Shown here: one piece after another, positions 25,839 through 33,023 of the stretch
Layout: each line of letters begins with the position of its first letter
How positions within the stretch are numbered: the first letter of the stretch is position 1
Assembly (NCBI GenBank): GCA_015056015.1
Contig: SVHD01000023.1
Coordinates: forward strand, 1 to 38,036
Length of the DNA: 38,036 nucleotides
Direction of reading: 5' to 3'
Source of the DNA: Clostridiales bacterium
GTDB lineage: Bacteria > Bacillota > Clostridia > Christensenellales > Aristaeellaceae
Position numbers and translations under genes: made by a program
Notes under the pieces: model-generated
The model's input: the letters and a program-made list of their open reading frames with translations, nothing else
Told to the model about the DNA's origin: nothing
The model's database searches: none

Positions 25839-26881
25839 CAGGGAAGCACCTCCTTCACTGTCAGCCCTTCATTTGTCAGATACTGGATGATCCGCTTGCA
25901 AATTGCTTCATCCTTGGGCATTTCAATCAGCATCTGCCCGTAAGGTTTTCCATTGATCCGTTTGATATCCGCGGAAAGGATATTTACATCCACTCCGCAA
26001 TTTTTCACCAGCCCGGCAATCACGGGCTGATTTTCCTTTCCGCCGTCAAATACCACTCGCAAAGCAGGGATTTCCGCACTGTTTTCTTCCTCCTGCTTGG
26101 AGGGCACAATGCCAAAGAGGCGCTTGCCGGCAGCGGAACGGGTATGCACAAATACGTCATCCACCGTGCCTTCTTCTGCAATCCGTCCGCCATCCAGAAT
26201 GGCCACCCGGTTGCAAATCTGGCGGATTACCGCCATTTCATGGGTAATAAGCACCACGGTAATGCCCAACCGCTGATTAATATCCTGTAAAAGAGCCAAA
26301 ATGGATTGGGTGGTCATAGGGTCCAGAGCGGAAGTAGCTTCATCACAAAGCAGCACTTCGGGATCGCTGGCCAGAGCCCTTGCAATGGCCACACGCTGGC
26401 GCTGGCCGCCGGAAAGCTGGATGGGATAGGCGTCCGCCTTATCCTCCAGTTCTACAATTTTCAGCAATTCCTTCACCCGGGCATTGGCCTTGGCCTTGGG
26501 AACGCCGGCTATTTCCATGGGATAGCGCACATTGCGCGCCACCGTCTTTTGCATCAGCAGATTGAATTGCTGGAAAATCATGCTGACCTTCCGGCGCATC
26601 TGAATCAATTGCTTCCCATTCATAGCCAGTATATTCTGGCCTTCGATCAAAATCTGGCCTTCGTTGGGGGTATCCAACCGGTTCATGCAGCGGATCAGGG
26701 TGGATTTGCCCGCGCCGGACATGCCGATGATGCCGTAAATCTGGCCTTTTTCGATAGAAAGATTGATGCCGTCCAGGGCGACCACTTCGCCGCCGGGCAC
26801 CTGATATACCTTGCGCAAATCGCGCACCTCAATGAGAGGCCTGTTTTCCTGTGACAAAATGCATGCATTCCTTTCAGTCAT
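25838..26881 (-). CDS. metN: Methionine-type ABC transporter ATPase with NIL domain
   Basis: About 347 residues from ATG 26881. The ATPase has Walker A IGMSGAGKST, Q-loop IFQQFNLLMQ, signature [15 protein letters not shown], Walker B VLLCDEATSALDP and H-loop ITHEM. The C-terminal 85 residues are the NIL/ACT-like domain (ALRVVFDGGKENQPVIAGLV) that binds methionine and inhibits transport in known MetN. The start is unsure: ATG 26881 lacks a good ribosome site, while TTG 26857 lies behind GAAAGG and matches the length of homologues better; the open frame up to 26935 runs into the leader terminator. Confidence 0.9.
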   Translation of the reverse strand: MTERNACILSQENRPLIEVRDLRKVYQVPGGEVVALDGINLSIEKGQIYGIIGMSGAGKSTLIRCMNRLDTPNEGQILIEGQNILAMNGKQLIQMRRKVSMIFQQFNLLMQKTVARNVRYPMEIAGVPKAKANARVKELLKIVELEDKADAYPIQLSGGQRQRVAIARALASDPEVLLCDEATSALDPMTTQSILALLQDINQRLGITVVLITHEMAVIRQICNRVAILDGGRIAEEGTVDDVFVHTRSAAGKRLFGIVPSKQEEENSAEIPALRVVFDGGKENQPVIAGLVKNCGVDVNILSADIKRINGKPYGQMLIEMPKDEAICKRIIQYLTNEGLTVKEVLP

Positions 26882-26911
26882 TGCCCGCGGCACGTCTGCC
26901 AGGGGCCTGCC

Positions 26912-26947
26912 AAAGAAAAAGCCCGTCTCGCGCATTTGCGAGCGGGC
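26912..26947 (-). terminator. Intrinsic terminator in the metNIQ leader (attenuator)
   Basis: On the minus strand GCCCGCTCGC (26938-26947) pairs with GCGAGACGGGC (26921-26931, one bulge), followed by TTTTTCTTT (26912-26920). It stands 21 bases after the leader-ORF stop and ahead of metN, so the operon can be expressed only if this structure is avoided. The GCGAGC segment in leader codons 11-13 (27001-27006) is complementary to the GCTCGC of its 5' arm (26938-26943), a candidate antiterminator pairing. Confidence 0.85.
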
Positions 26948-26967
26948 TCAACTGACAAATTCGTTCG

Positions 26968-27039
26968 TCAAGCGGCGCAGCACAAACAGCACGAGAGGAA
27001 GCTCGCGCACATGGACATTCGCATAGCAAAATGATTCAT
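26968..27039 (-). CDS. Sulphur-amino-acid-rich leader peptide of metNIQ
   Basis: A 23-codon ORF with AAAGGAGG about eight bases upstream. It begins MNHFAMRMSMCASFL and ends SCCLCCAA. Four Met (1, 6, 8, 10) and five Cys (11, 17, 18, 20, 21) make 9 of 23 residues sulphur amino acids. It lies between a perfect promoter and an intrinsic terminator ahead of a methionine-type importer. This is the architecture of a ribosome-mediated attenuator in which starvation for Met or Cys stalls the ribosome and alters folding of the leader RNA. No longer conserved protein is suggested. Translation is inferred, not shown. Confidence 0.75.
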   Translation of the reverse strand: MNHFAMRMSMCASFLSCCLCCAA

Positions 27040-27082
27040 GCGGAAGCCTCCTTTCCCGGGCTATACGCCCTTGATCGTAAAT

Positions 27083-27111
27083 ATTATAGCCCAGGGTTCA
27101 CAGAGTGTCAA
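27083..27111 (-). promoter_or_regulatory. Consensus promoter of the metNIQ leader and operon
   Basis: Minus-strand -35 TTGACA (27106-27111), 17-base spacer, -10 TATAAT (27083-27088): both boxes perfect. Transcription should start near 27076, giving a leader of nearly 200 nt before metN. Confidence 0.92.
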
Positions 27112-27171
27112 CCCCGGAAAGTGTTTTTTCGTTGTTTCATCCGGGAAAAAATGCATTTTCTGCCATTTTTC

Positions 27172-27903
27172 TCAGTTTTCTGCTTTACCTGTGAAGGCGC
27201 GGACCGCTTCGCTTTCAAATACCTGATCCGGCTTTCCTTCGGCCACTACTACGCCCTCTTCCATATAGACCACCCGATCGGCCACTTCCCTGGCGAAATT
27301 CATTTCGTGGGTCACCACGATCATGGTGCGCTTTTCCAGGGACAGCGCGCGGATAACGGATAATACCTCCTGGGTGAGCAGGGGATCCAGGGCGCTGGTA
27401 GGCTCGTCAAAGCAAAGGATATCCGGATCCAGGGCCAGGGCCCTTGCGATGGCCACCCGCTGCTGCTGGCCGCCGGAAAGCTGGCAGGGATAGGCCTTTT
27501 CCTTATCCGCCAGGCCCACTTTGCCAAGCAATTCCCGGGCATATTTTTCCGCATCCTCTTTCTTTCTGCCCAGCACGCAGATCTGCGCTTCCGTCAGATT
27601 CTTCAGCACATTCATGTGGGGAAAGAGATTGAAATTCTGGAATACATAGCCCATTTTCAGGCAGATACCCCGCATTTCCTTTGCCGGCGCATAAGCGCCG
27701 TCGTTTACCATCCATTTTCCGGCAATTTCGATGCTGCCCCCATCCACCTTCTCCAGGTTATTCAGGCAGCGGAGGAAGGTGCTCTTCCCCGAGCCGCTCT
27801 TGCCGATAATGGCCACCACTTCGCCTTTTTTAATCTCCAGGCTCACGCCCTTGAGCACGGGCAGAGCGCCGAAATTTTTCACGATATTTTTTGCCTTCAG
27901 CAT
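27172..27903 (-). CDS. Polar amino-acid ABC transporter ATPase
   Basis: 243 residues of the GlnQ/ArtM type. Walker [12 protein letters not shown]-loop [18 protein letters not shown], signature [16 protein letters not shown], Walker [14 protein letters not shown] and H-loop VVTHEM are intact. ATG 27903 is chosen since AAGGGGG stands eight bases before it; a GTG at 27912 is possible. It powers the permease encoded just upstream (14 bases). The substrate is a polar amino acid, not resolvable further. Confidence 0.92.
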   Translation of the reverse strand: MLKAKNIVKNFGALPVLKGVSLEIKKGEVVAIIGKSGSGKSTFLRCLNNLEKVDGGSIEIAGKWMVNDGAYAPAKEMRGICLKMGYVFQNFNLFPHMNVLKNLTEAQICVLGRKKEDAEKYARELLGKVGLADKEKAYPCQLSGGQQQRVAIARALALDPDILCFDEPTSALDPLLTQEVLSVIRALSLEKRTMIVVTHEMNFAREVADRVVYMEEGVVVAEGKPDQVFESEAVRAFTGKAEN

Positions 27904-27916
27904 CCGGCGCACCCCC

Positions 27917-28603
27917 TTACCAATAATAATTCAGCTTCTTTTCCAGCTTGCCCAGCACCAGAGAAAGCAGGCCGCTGAAAATCAGATAATACACCGCCGT
28001 AAAGAACAAAGGCCAGATGGCGCCGGAAATCCCCCGGCTGCCCTTCATGAAGGCCTGGCCCGCCCAGATGATTTCCTGCAGGGCAATAATCCGGGAAAGG
28101 GAGGTATCCTTGACCAGGGTAATGATTTCGTTGCTCATGGGGGGCACGATGGCCTTGATTACCTGCAGCAATTTCACCCGGAAAAAAATCTGCATTTTCG
28201 TCATGCCCAGCACCATGCCCGCTTCATCCTGTCCCCGGGGAATGCCCTGAATGCCGCCCCGGTAAATTTCGGAAAAATAGCAGGCGTAATTAAAGATAAA
28301 CGCCACCGACGCCGCCAGAAAGCGCCCGGCTTCCCCGCTGCCCCAGATATTATTTTTCAGCACCAGGCCGGGAAAATAATAGATGATCAAAAGCTGGATC
28401 ATCAGCGGCGATCCGCGCACGATCCATACCACCAGCCGGGTCAAAAGGCTCAAGGGCTTGAATTTGCTCATGGAGCCGCAGGCAATCACCAGTCCCAGGG
28501 GAATAGCCCCAAGCAGCGTCACAATAAAGAGCCGCAGCGTCTGCACAAAGCCCTGATTCAGCGCATCTACAACGATCGGGAATTGTTCCATAAAGGTGTT
28601 CAT
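27917..28603 (-). CDS. Polar amino-acid ABC transporter permease
   Basis: 228 residues of the HisM/GlnP family with about five helices. Motifs: GFVQTLRLFIVTLLGAIPLG, VWIVRGSPLMIQLLIIYYFP (the 'RGtPl..Qlf' motif), EIYRGGIQGIPRGQDEAGMV (the EAA-like loop) and NEIITLVKDTSLSRIIALQE. ATG 28603 is preferred to 28621 because AGGGG precedes it. Only one permease gene is present, so it would act as a homodimer. It sits between the binding-protein and ATPase genes. Confidence 0.92.
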   Translation of the reverse strand: MNTFMEQFPIVVDALNQGFVQTLRLFIVTLLGAIPLGLVIACGSMSKFKPLSLLTRLVVWIVRGSPLMIQLLIIYYFPGLVLKNNIWGSGEAGRFLAASVAFIFNYACYFSEIYRGGIQGIPRGQDEAGMVLGMTKMQIFFRVKLLQVIKAIVPPMSNEIITLVKDTSLSRIIALQEIIWAGQAFMKGSRGISGAIWPLFFTAVYYLIFSGLLSLVLGKLEKKLNYYW

Positions 28604-28631
28604 CTTTTTTGCCCCTGTCATAACAAGAGGA

Positions 28632-28664
28632 CAGCCGGGACTGCATTTTTTCGCAGCCCGGCTG
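28632..28664 (-). promoter_or_regulatory. Stable hairpin between binding-protein and permease genes
   Basis: CAGCCGGG (28632-28639) and CCCGGCTG (28657-28664) pair, and the inner CTGC/GCAG extends the stem around an A/T-rich loop. There is no T run after it on the minus strand, so it is more likely to stabilise the upstream binding-protein mRNA or cause partial stopping than to end transcription. Confidence 0.65.
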
Positions 28665-28689
28665 CCATTGCTTTATTCTTTGTCAGTCA

Positions 28690-29478
28690 TTATTCCGCAG
28701 CCACCTGGGGGATAATGGCAGCCTGCACCTTATAGGTTTCGGCAATCTGCTGCATGGTGCCGTCGGCCCAGGCTTTGACCATGAAATCATTCAGGGCGGC
28801 AGCCAGATCGGAGCCCTTGCGGAAGCCCACGCCGTATTCTTCGCTGTTGAGGCCGAAGGTGTAGGTGAGGGCTTCATAGCCGGTGCCTTCGCCCACCATG
28901 GCGGCGGCCATCAGGGAGTCGATCACGGCGGCGTCACAGGTGCCGGCGGCCACTTCCATCAGCGCGTCAGCCTGGGTGGCAACGGCGGTCTTTTCGTAGC
29001 CCAGCTTGTCAATTTCGGCTTCACCGGCGCTGCCGGCTTCCACAGCGAAGACCAGCTTGGCCATGGCGGCCACATCGGCATAATCCGCAGCCTTGGCAAC
29101 AGGCAGGATCACGGTCTGCGCATTGTTGGCATAGGGATTGGAGGTTTCCATGGCGGCCTTCACAGCGTCGGTCAGGGTCATGCCGTTCCAAACGCAGTCA
29201 ATGGTCTTGGCGTCCAATTCCAGAATCTTGTTATCCCAGTCGATTTCAACGAATTCATACTTCACGCCCAGGGATTCGGCAAAGGCCTTGGCCATATCCG
29301 CATCAAAGCCGATCCATTCGCCGTTGGCGTCCTTATAATCCATGGGAGCGAAATCCGTAATACCCACAACCAGGGTGCCCTTGGCCTTTACATATTCCAT
29401 ATCGGTTTCCGCCATGGCGGGGGCGCACAGCATCAGGGCCATCATCGCAACCAGGATCATGCTCAGCAACTTTTTCAT
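28690..29478 (-). CDS. Polar amino-acid ABC transporter substrate-binding protein
   Basis: 262 residues of the SBP_bac_3 family. After a signal peptide (MKKLLSMILVAMMALMLCAP, cut after AMA) come YVKAKGTLVVGITDFAPMDY, WIGFDADMAKAFAESLGVKY, WNGMTLTDAVKAAMETSNPY and YGVGFRKGSDLAAALNDFMV, all family hallmarks. LMLC is a poor lipobox. Start at 29478 has GAGG nine bases before it; an in-frame ATG at 29514 would add a basic extension. First gene of the importer operon, followed by a hairpin that may raise its expression relative to the permease. Confidence 0.92.
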   Translation of the reverse strand: MKKLLSMILVAMMALMLCAPAMAETDMEYVKAKGTLVVGITDFAPMDYKDANGEWIGFDADMAKAFAESLGVKYEFVEIDWDNKILELDAKTIDCVWNGMTLTDAVKAAMETSNPYANNAQTVILPVAKAADYADVAAMAKLVFAVEAGSAGEAEIDKLGYEKTAVATQADALMEVAAGTCDAAVIDSLMAAAMVGEGTGYEALTYTFGLNSEEYGVGFRKGSDLAAALNDFMVKAWADGTMQQIAETYKVQAAIIPQVAAE

Positions 29479-29520
29479 CTTAATTTTCCTCTTTTCCAAT
29501 CTTTGTTTCTTCATTTTCTT

Positions 29521-29611
29521 TCCCGGTAAGCGGGAGTTCGTTCAGTTTGCGTTTTATCGCTTTAGCTCGCTGAACTGATAGCATAATAACACGGCGTTTT
29601 GATTTTGTCAA
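29521..29611 (-). promoter_or_regulatory. Promoter and structured leader of the polar amino-acid importer
   Basis: Minus-strand -35 TTGACA (29606-29611), 17-base spacer, -10 TATTAT (29583-29588) with an upstream TG. The leader of about 100 nt contains GTTCAG...CTGAAC inverted arms (about 29540-29576) enclosing a short AGCGATAAAACGC element, and a small CCCG/CGGG hairpin (29522-29535). I do not recognise it as a known riboswitch. Confidence 0.7.
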
Positions 29612-29631
29612 CCCCTTTTTTACATTTTTTC

Positions 29632-29663
29632 AAGAAAAAAACAGAGGATCATTTCTCCTCTGT
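29632..29663 (-). terminator. Terminator after nnrD
   Basis: ACAGAGGA (29641-29648) pairs with TCCTCTGT (29656-29663); on the minus strand the stem is followed by TTTTTTCTT. It lies 19 bases after the nnrD stop. Confidence 0.85.
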
Positions 29664-29681
29664 TTTCATTAAAATAACCGC

Positions 29682-31280
29682 TTATTTCTTTGTATCCGGA
29701 GGCGGCATTTCGCCTCTCCCCCATTTTTCCGCTTCATGCAGGCAGTCAATCAGCTGCATTGTGGTCAGTTCCCGCTGGCCGAATTTATTTTCACCCACAA
29801 CGCCCGCCATCCCATGCCAGAGACTGGCCAGGGCCGCCGTTTCCGCGCCGGGCCCCTGAGAATGAAGCAGCCCGGCCAGCATGCCTGCCAGGGCATCACC
29901 GCTGCCGCCCTTGGCCAGGGCAGGCGATCCTACGGCATTAAGATAATAGCAGGGTATATTTTCCTGCATTTCCCCAATCACCGTCACATCGCTTTTGAGC
30001 ACGGCAGTGCAATCAAATTTTTCGCAAAGGGCACGATTGGCCTGGAATCGATCCGCCAGAATTTTTTCCATGCTCCAGCCCAGCAGCCGGGCCGCTTCCC
30101 CGGGGTGGGGCGTAATCACCGCATTTTTCCCCAGCTTCATGGGCCGCTTTGCCAGCAGATTCAGGGCGTCCGCATCCCATACGGAGGGCCTTTGAGGATC
30201 ATATAGTTTCAGGATGTTTTCCCATACGCCTTCTTTTTGAGAAAGCCCGCATCCAACCGCCAATACATCATAAGCAGGGGGATTTTGCACCGCTTCCTCA
30301 ATATCCACGCACATGGCATTGGGCGCCAGCACCTGCAAAACGGGAATGATTTCCCTGAGGCAGGCAATGGTGGTCAGTCCTGCCCCGGCGGTAATCGCCG
30401 CCCTGGCGCACATGGCCGCCGCCCCCGCCATGCCCATGCTGCCGGCATAGATCAGGATGCGCCCGCAATCGCCCTTGTGGGCGTTTAAGCGCCGCCTGGG
30501 CAAAAGGCGAATCGCCCGGGGCGATACCATTTCGCAATTCAATTCCATTTCATCCAGCAAAAGGGCGTCGCTCCGCCAGGGCGCCATATTCCATAATCCA
30601 ATATCCGAAATGACGATCTTCCCCACTGCTTCCCGATCCCGGGTCAGATACAGCCCGGGCTTGGGGGCATGGAAGGTCACCGTCACATCGGCATGCATGT
30701 AGGCGCCATCAAAGATTTCTCCCGTACGGCCATTGACGCCGCTGGGAATATCCACTGCAATCACGGGATGATTTTCAAAATCATGCCAGGGGGCATTGAT
30801 CATTTTTTCCGTCAGCGCATCCGGCCGCCCCTTCAGCCCCGTACCAAGCAGCGCATCCACATATCCGTCAAAATGATCCTTGGGCGCTTCACCGGCAAAG
30901 GGCATATCTTCTTCCGCCAGTTCCCCCAGATTCAGGATATCCAGCCCTAACCGCATACACCACTGATAATTCATCCGGGCATCCGGCGTTTTGGGCAGGC
31001 CCGAAAGCCAGATTTCCGGATAGCCGCCGCGCATGGCAAATAAACGGGCGGCCGCCAGGCCATCCCCGCCATTATTGCCGGTACCGCACAGAAATAGTAC
31101 CTTCTTTCCCCGGCAGCAGCCACCCAGCGCCTTTTCCAGTTCATCCACCACGGCAAGGGCGGCATGCTCCATCAAAAGCATGCTTGGCACCCCCAGGGCA
31201 AAGGCCTTCTGCTCCGTTTCCCGCATATCCCGGGGCGTCAATACCGGATAAAAATCCATTTGTGCATCATCATAATGCAT
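29682..31280 (-). CDS. nnrD: Bifunctional NAD(P)H-hydrate epimerase / ADP-dependent dehydratase
   Basis: 532 residues, a fusion of YjeF-N (about 1-215) and carbohydrate-kinase-like dehydratase (about 235-525). Epimerase motifs: FLCGTGNNGGDGLAAARLFA and PVIAVDIPSGVNGRTGE. Dehydratase motifs: ILIYAGSMGMAGAAAMCARA, VLAVGCGLSQ, VITPHPGEAARLLG and SPALAKGGSGDALAGMLAGL. The pair repairs hydrated NADH/NADPH. Start 31280 has GAGG nearby. The gene follows acpS in the same direction, as often seen in Firmicutes, but is separated by 275 bases containing two repeats. Confidence 0.93.
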   Translation of the reverse strand: MHYDDAQMDFYPVLTPRDMRETEQKAFALGVPSMLLMEHAALAVVDELEKALGGCCRGKKVLFLCGTGNNGGDGLAAARLFAMRGGYPEIWLSGLPKTPDARMNYQWCMRLGLDILNLGELAEEDMPFAGEAPKDHFDGYVDALLGTGLKGRPDALTEKMINAPWHDFENHPVIAVDIPSGVNGRTGEIFDGAYMHADVTVTFHAPKPGLYLTRDREAVGKIVISDIGLWNMAPWRSDALLLDEMELNCEMVSPRAIRLLPRRRLNAHKGDCGRILIYAGSMGMAGAAAMCARAAITAGAGLTTIACLREIIPVLQVLAPNAMCVDIEEAVQNPPAYDVLAVGCGLSQKEGVWENILKLYDPQRPSVWDADALNLLAKRPMKLGKNAVITPHPGEAARLLGWSMEKILADRFQANRALCEKFDCTAVLKSDVTVIGEMQENIPCYYLNAVGSPALAKGGSGDALAGMLAGLLHSQGPGAETAALASLWHGMAGVVGENKFGQRELTTMQLIDCLHEAEKWGRGEMPPPDTKK

Positions 31281-31305
31281 GCGCTCAATCCTCTTTTTCC
31301 CGCTT

Positions 31306-31410
31306 CACTGGCACACAAGCCGATTAAACAAGTTCTGCCCCATCCAGAGGCAATTTTCTTCAGGTGGACGCAGAAGGACCTTTCTTTTTCAAAAGAAAGT
31401 TCTTCCTGCA
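31306..31410 (-). repeat. Dispersed stop-proximal hairpin repeat, copy B1
   Basis: Read on the minus strand: hairpin (31370-31409) whose arms GCAGGAAGAACTTTCTTTT and AAAAGAAAGGTCCTTCTGC pair with few mismatches although their sequence differs from the other copies; then a diverged tail (GAAGAAAATTGCCTCTGGA) and GTGTGCCAGTG (31306-31316). It stands directly behind copy B2 and shares the flanking TGTTTAATCGGCTT with it, showing a tandem duplication. Confidence 0.7.
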
Positions 31411-31432
31411 ATCTCCTCCGTCCTCCGCGTCC

Positions 31433-31537
31433 CACTGGCACACAAGCCGATTAAACAGATCCGCTCTTTCCAGAACAGCTTTCTTGGGGTGGGTGCGGGA
31501 GGGGGATTCTTTGGCTTCAAAGAATCCCCCTCCCGCA
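31433..31537 (-). repeat. Dispersed stop-proximal hairpin repeat, copy B2
   Basis: Begins 18 bases after the acpS stop, read on the minus strand. Hairpin 31494-31537: TGCGGGAGGGGGATTCTTTG pairs perfectly with the other arm around the GAAGCC-type loop. Next comes CCAAGAAAGCTGTTCTGGA (about 31470-31488) and GTGTGCCAGTG (31433-31443). Confidence 0.85.
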
Positions 31538-31555
31538 ACTCCCCTCATCTCCCCA

Positions 31556-31936
31556 TTACTTCGCATCCCTTTCCGCGATGGCCACGGCGGCGGCAATGCC
31601 CCCGTCATGGGTAATGGAAAGATGCAGATTATCGATATTTCTTTGGGCCACATGCAGGGCAAAATCTCCCCGCAGATCGAAATAAGGCGCGCCGAATTTA
31701 TCATGCAGAACGCAGATATCCTGCAGACTGGCGGTGGTAAAGCCCGTGCCCAGGGCCTTCACCAGCGCTTCCTTGGCGGCAAAAATCCCTGCCATGGTGG
31801 CCGCAGCCCCTTTTCCCTTGTATTCAATATATTCCTGTTCTTCCGGGGCAAAAAAGCGGCCCAGGAAGCGCCCGTCCACCAGCAATTCTTCCATGCGCGC
31901 AATATCGCACACGTCAATTCCTACGCCCACAATCAT
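31556..31936 (-). CDS. acpS: Holo-[acyl-carrier-protein] synthase
   Basis: 126 residues starting MIVGVGIDVCDIARMEELL. Asp8 and Glu56 (in GIFAAKEALVKALGTG) are the conserved magnesium-binding residues, and the C-terminus LHLSITHDGGIAAAVAIAE is typical. It transfers phosphopantetheine from CoA to ACP for lipid synthesis. ATG 31936 overlaps the upstream peptidase stop by four bases; the longer frame up to 31999 is an overlap with that gene. Confidence 0.95.
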   Translation of the reverse strand: MIVGVGIDVCDIARMEELLVDGRFLGRFFAPEEQEYIEYKGKGAAATMAGIFAAKEALVKALGTGFTTASLQDICVLHDKFGAPYFDLRGDFALHVAQRNIDNLHLSITHDGGIAAAVAIAERDAK

Positions 31937-32892
31937 AATTTCGCATACATCAGGGCATTGGCAATGGCCCTGGCCGTCACTTCCGCCGCAGCGGCACATA
32001 ATTTCACAAAATTCACTTCGGAATGCACCCGTCCCGTGGCCAGGGCAAACATGGTATCCCCATCCATCTGGGTATGCACAGGCCGGATGGTCCGGGCCAG
32101 GCCGTCATGGCTCACGTCCGCCAGACGGTTTGCCTGCTCCTTGGTCAGCTTGCAATCCACCGCCACCACGCCGATGGTGGTATTGCTGCCGGGCGCAGGG
32201 ATACGAATCTGCTGGGGCGCAGGGGCATGGCCGTAAAGCAGCCCTTCCGCCAATACCGGCGTGCCATCGGGCATATGCGCACAGCCCAGCACTTCCCCGG
32301 TTTCGGGATGATATACATCGCCCACGGCATTTACCGCCACCACGGCGCCAACCGTCACGCCTTCAGGCAGGGTAATAGCGGCGGATCCCACGCCGCCCTC
32401 CTGGGGCACGGCGCCGGGAATCAGCTTCCCCACCGTCGCGCCGGTGCCGGCGCCAACCCGGCCCTGGGCCATGCCCTTGGCCGCCGCCATGCATGCAGCG
32501 CGGCCCATGGCTGCATCGGGCCGCACATGGGGATCGCCCACCGTCAGATCAAATAATACCGCAGCCGGCACAATGGGCACCCTTACAACGCCCATATCCA
32601 TGCCGCAATCCATCTGCTCCAGATACCGCATCACGCCGCCGGCCGCATCCAGGCCAAAGGCGCTGCCGCCGGAAAGCACCACCGCATTCACATTTTCCAC
32701 CAGATTGCCGGGCCGCAATAAATCCGTTTCCCGTGTGCCGGGGGCTGCGCCGCGAACGGATACGCCGCCAATGGCCCCTTCCTTCCGGCAGAGCACCACC
32801 GTGCAGCCGGTTCTTCCCGTCTGGCTCTGGGCATGGCCCACACGAATTCCATGCACATGGGTAATATCCCCGGGATACATCTTGCTTTGCAT
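31933..32892 (-). CDS. P1-family (DmpA-like) self-processing peptidase
   Basis: 319 residues. N-terminal ITHVHGIRVGHAQSQTGRTG and CTVVLCRKEGAIGGVSVRGA, then NAVVLSGGSAFGLDAAGGVM and KGMAQGRVGAGTGATVGKLI identify the P1 (S58, Ntn-hydrolase-like) family of aminopeptidases/amidases. The conserved GSNTTIGVVAVDCKL contains the site at which family members cleave themselves, with Thr of NTT as the presumed new N-terminal nucleophile. Natural substrate unknown. Start behind AGAGG. Translationally coupled to acpS. Confidence 0.9.
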   Translation of the reverse strand: MQSKMYPGDITHVHGIRVGHAQSQTGRTGCTVVLCRKEGAIGGVSVRGAAPGTRETDLLRPGNLVENVNAVVLSGGSAFGLDAAGGVMRYLEQMDCGMDMGVVRVPIVPAAVLFDLTVGDPHVRPDAAMGRAACMAAAKGMAQGRVGAGTGATVGKLIPGAVPQEGGVGSAAITLPEGVTVGAVVAVNAVGDVYHPETGEVLGCAHMPDGTPVLAEGLLYGHAPAPQQIRIPAPGSNTTIGVVAVDCKLTKEQANRLADVSHDGLARTIRPVHTQMDGDTMFALATGRVHSEVNFVKLCAAAAEVTARAIANALMYAKL

Positions 32893-32914
32893 AAGATACC
32901 TCTTTCTTTTTTCT

Positions 32915-32949
32915 TGCGGGGGCGCTTTTGAATCAAAAGCGTCCCCGCA
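32915..32949. repeat. Hairpin repeat, short diverged copy C
   Basis: TGCGGGGGCGCTTTTG and CAAAAGCGTCCCCGCA pair around AAT with one mismatch. The arms share the outer TGCGGGG of the other copies but differ inside. A weak likeness of the tail block follows to about 32975, in the opposite direction to the surrounding genes. It lies in the gap between the alpha/beta hydrolase and P1 peptidase genes and could act as a terminator-like structure. Confidence 0.55.
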
Positions 32950-33023
32950 AACACCCCCGAAAACTAACTCGGGAGATTTCTCATGTTTCCTTTATCAACA
33001 ATTTTCCCGTGTTTCGAGTAGGA

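Noticed and set aside
26900-27080. S-box (SAM-I) riboswitch or T-box ahead of metNIQ
   Set aside because: No T-box sequence (TGGNACCGCG-like) occurs before the terminator, and the space from promoter to terminator is mostly filled by the leader ORF, leaving no room for the S-box core.
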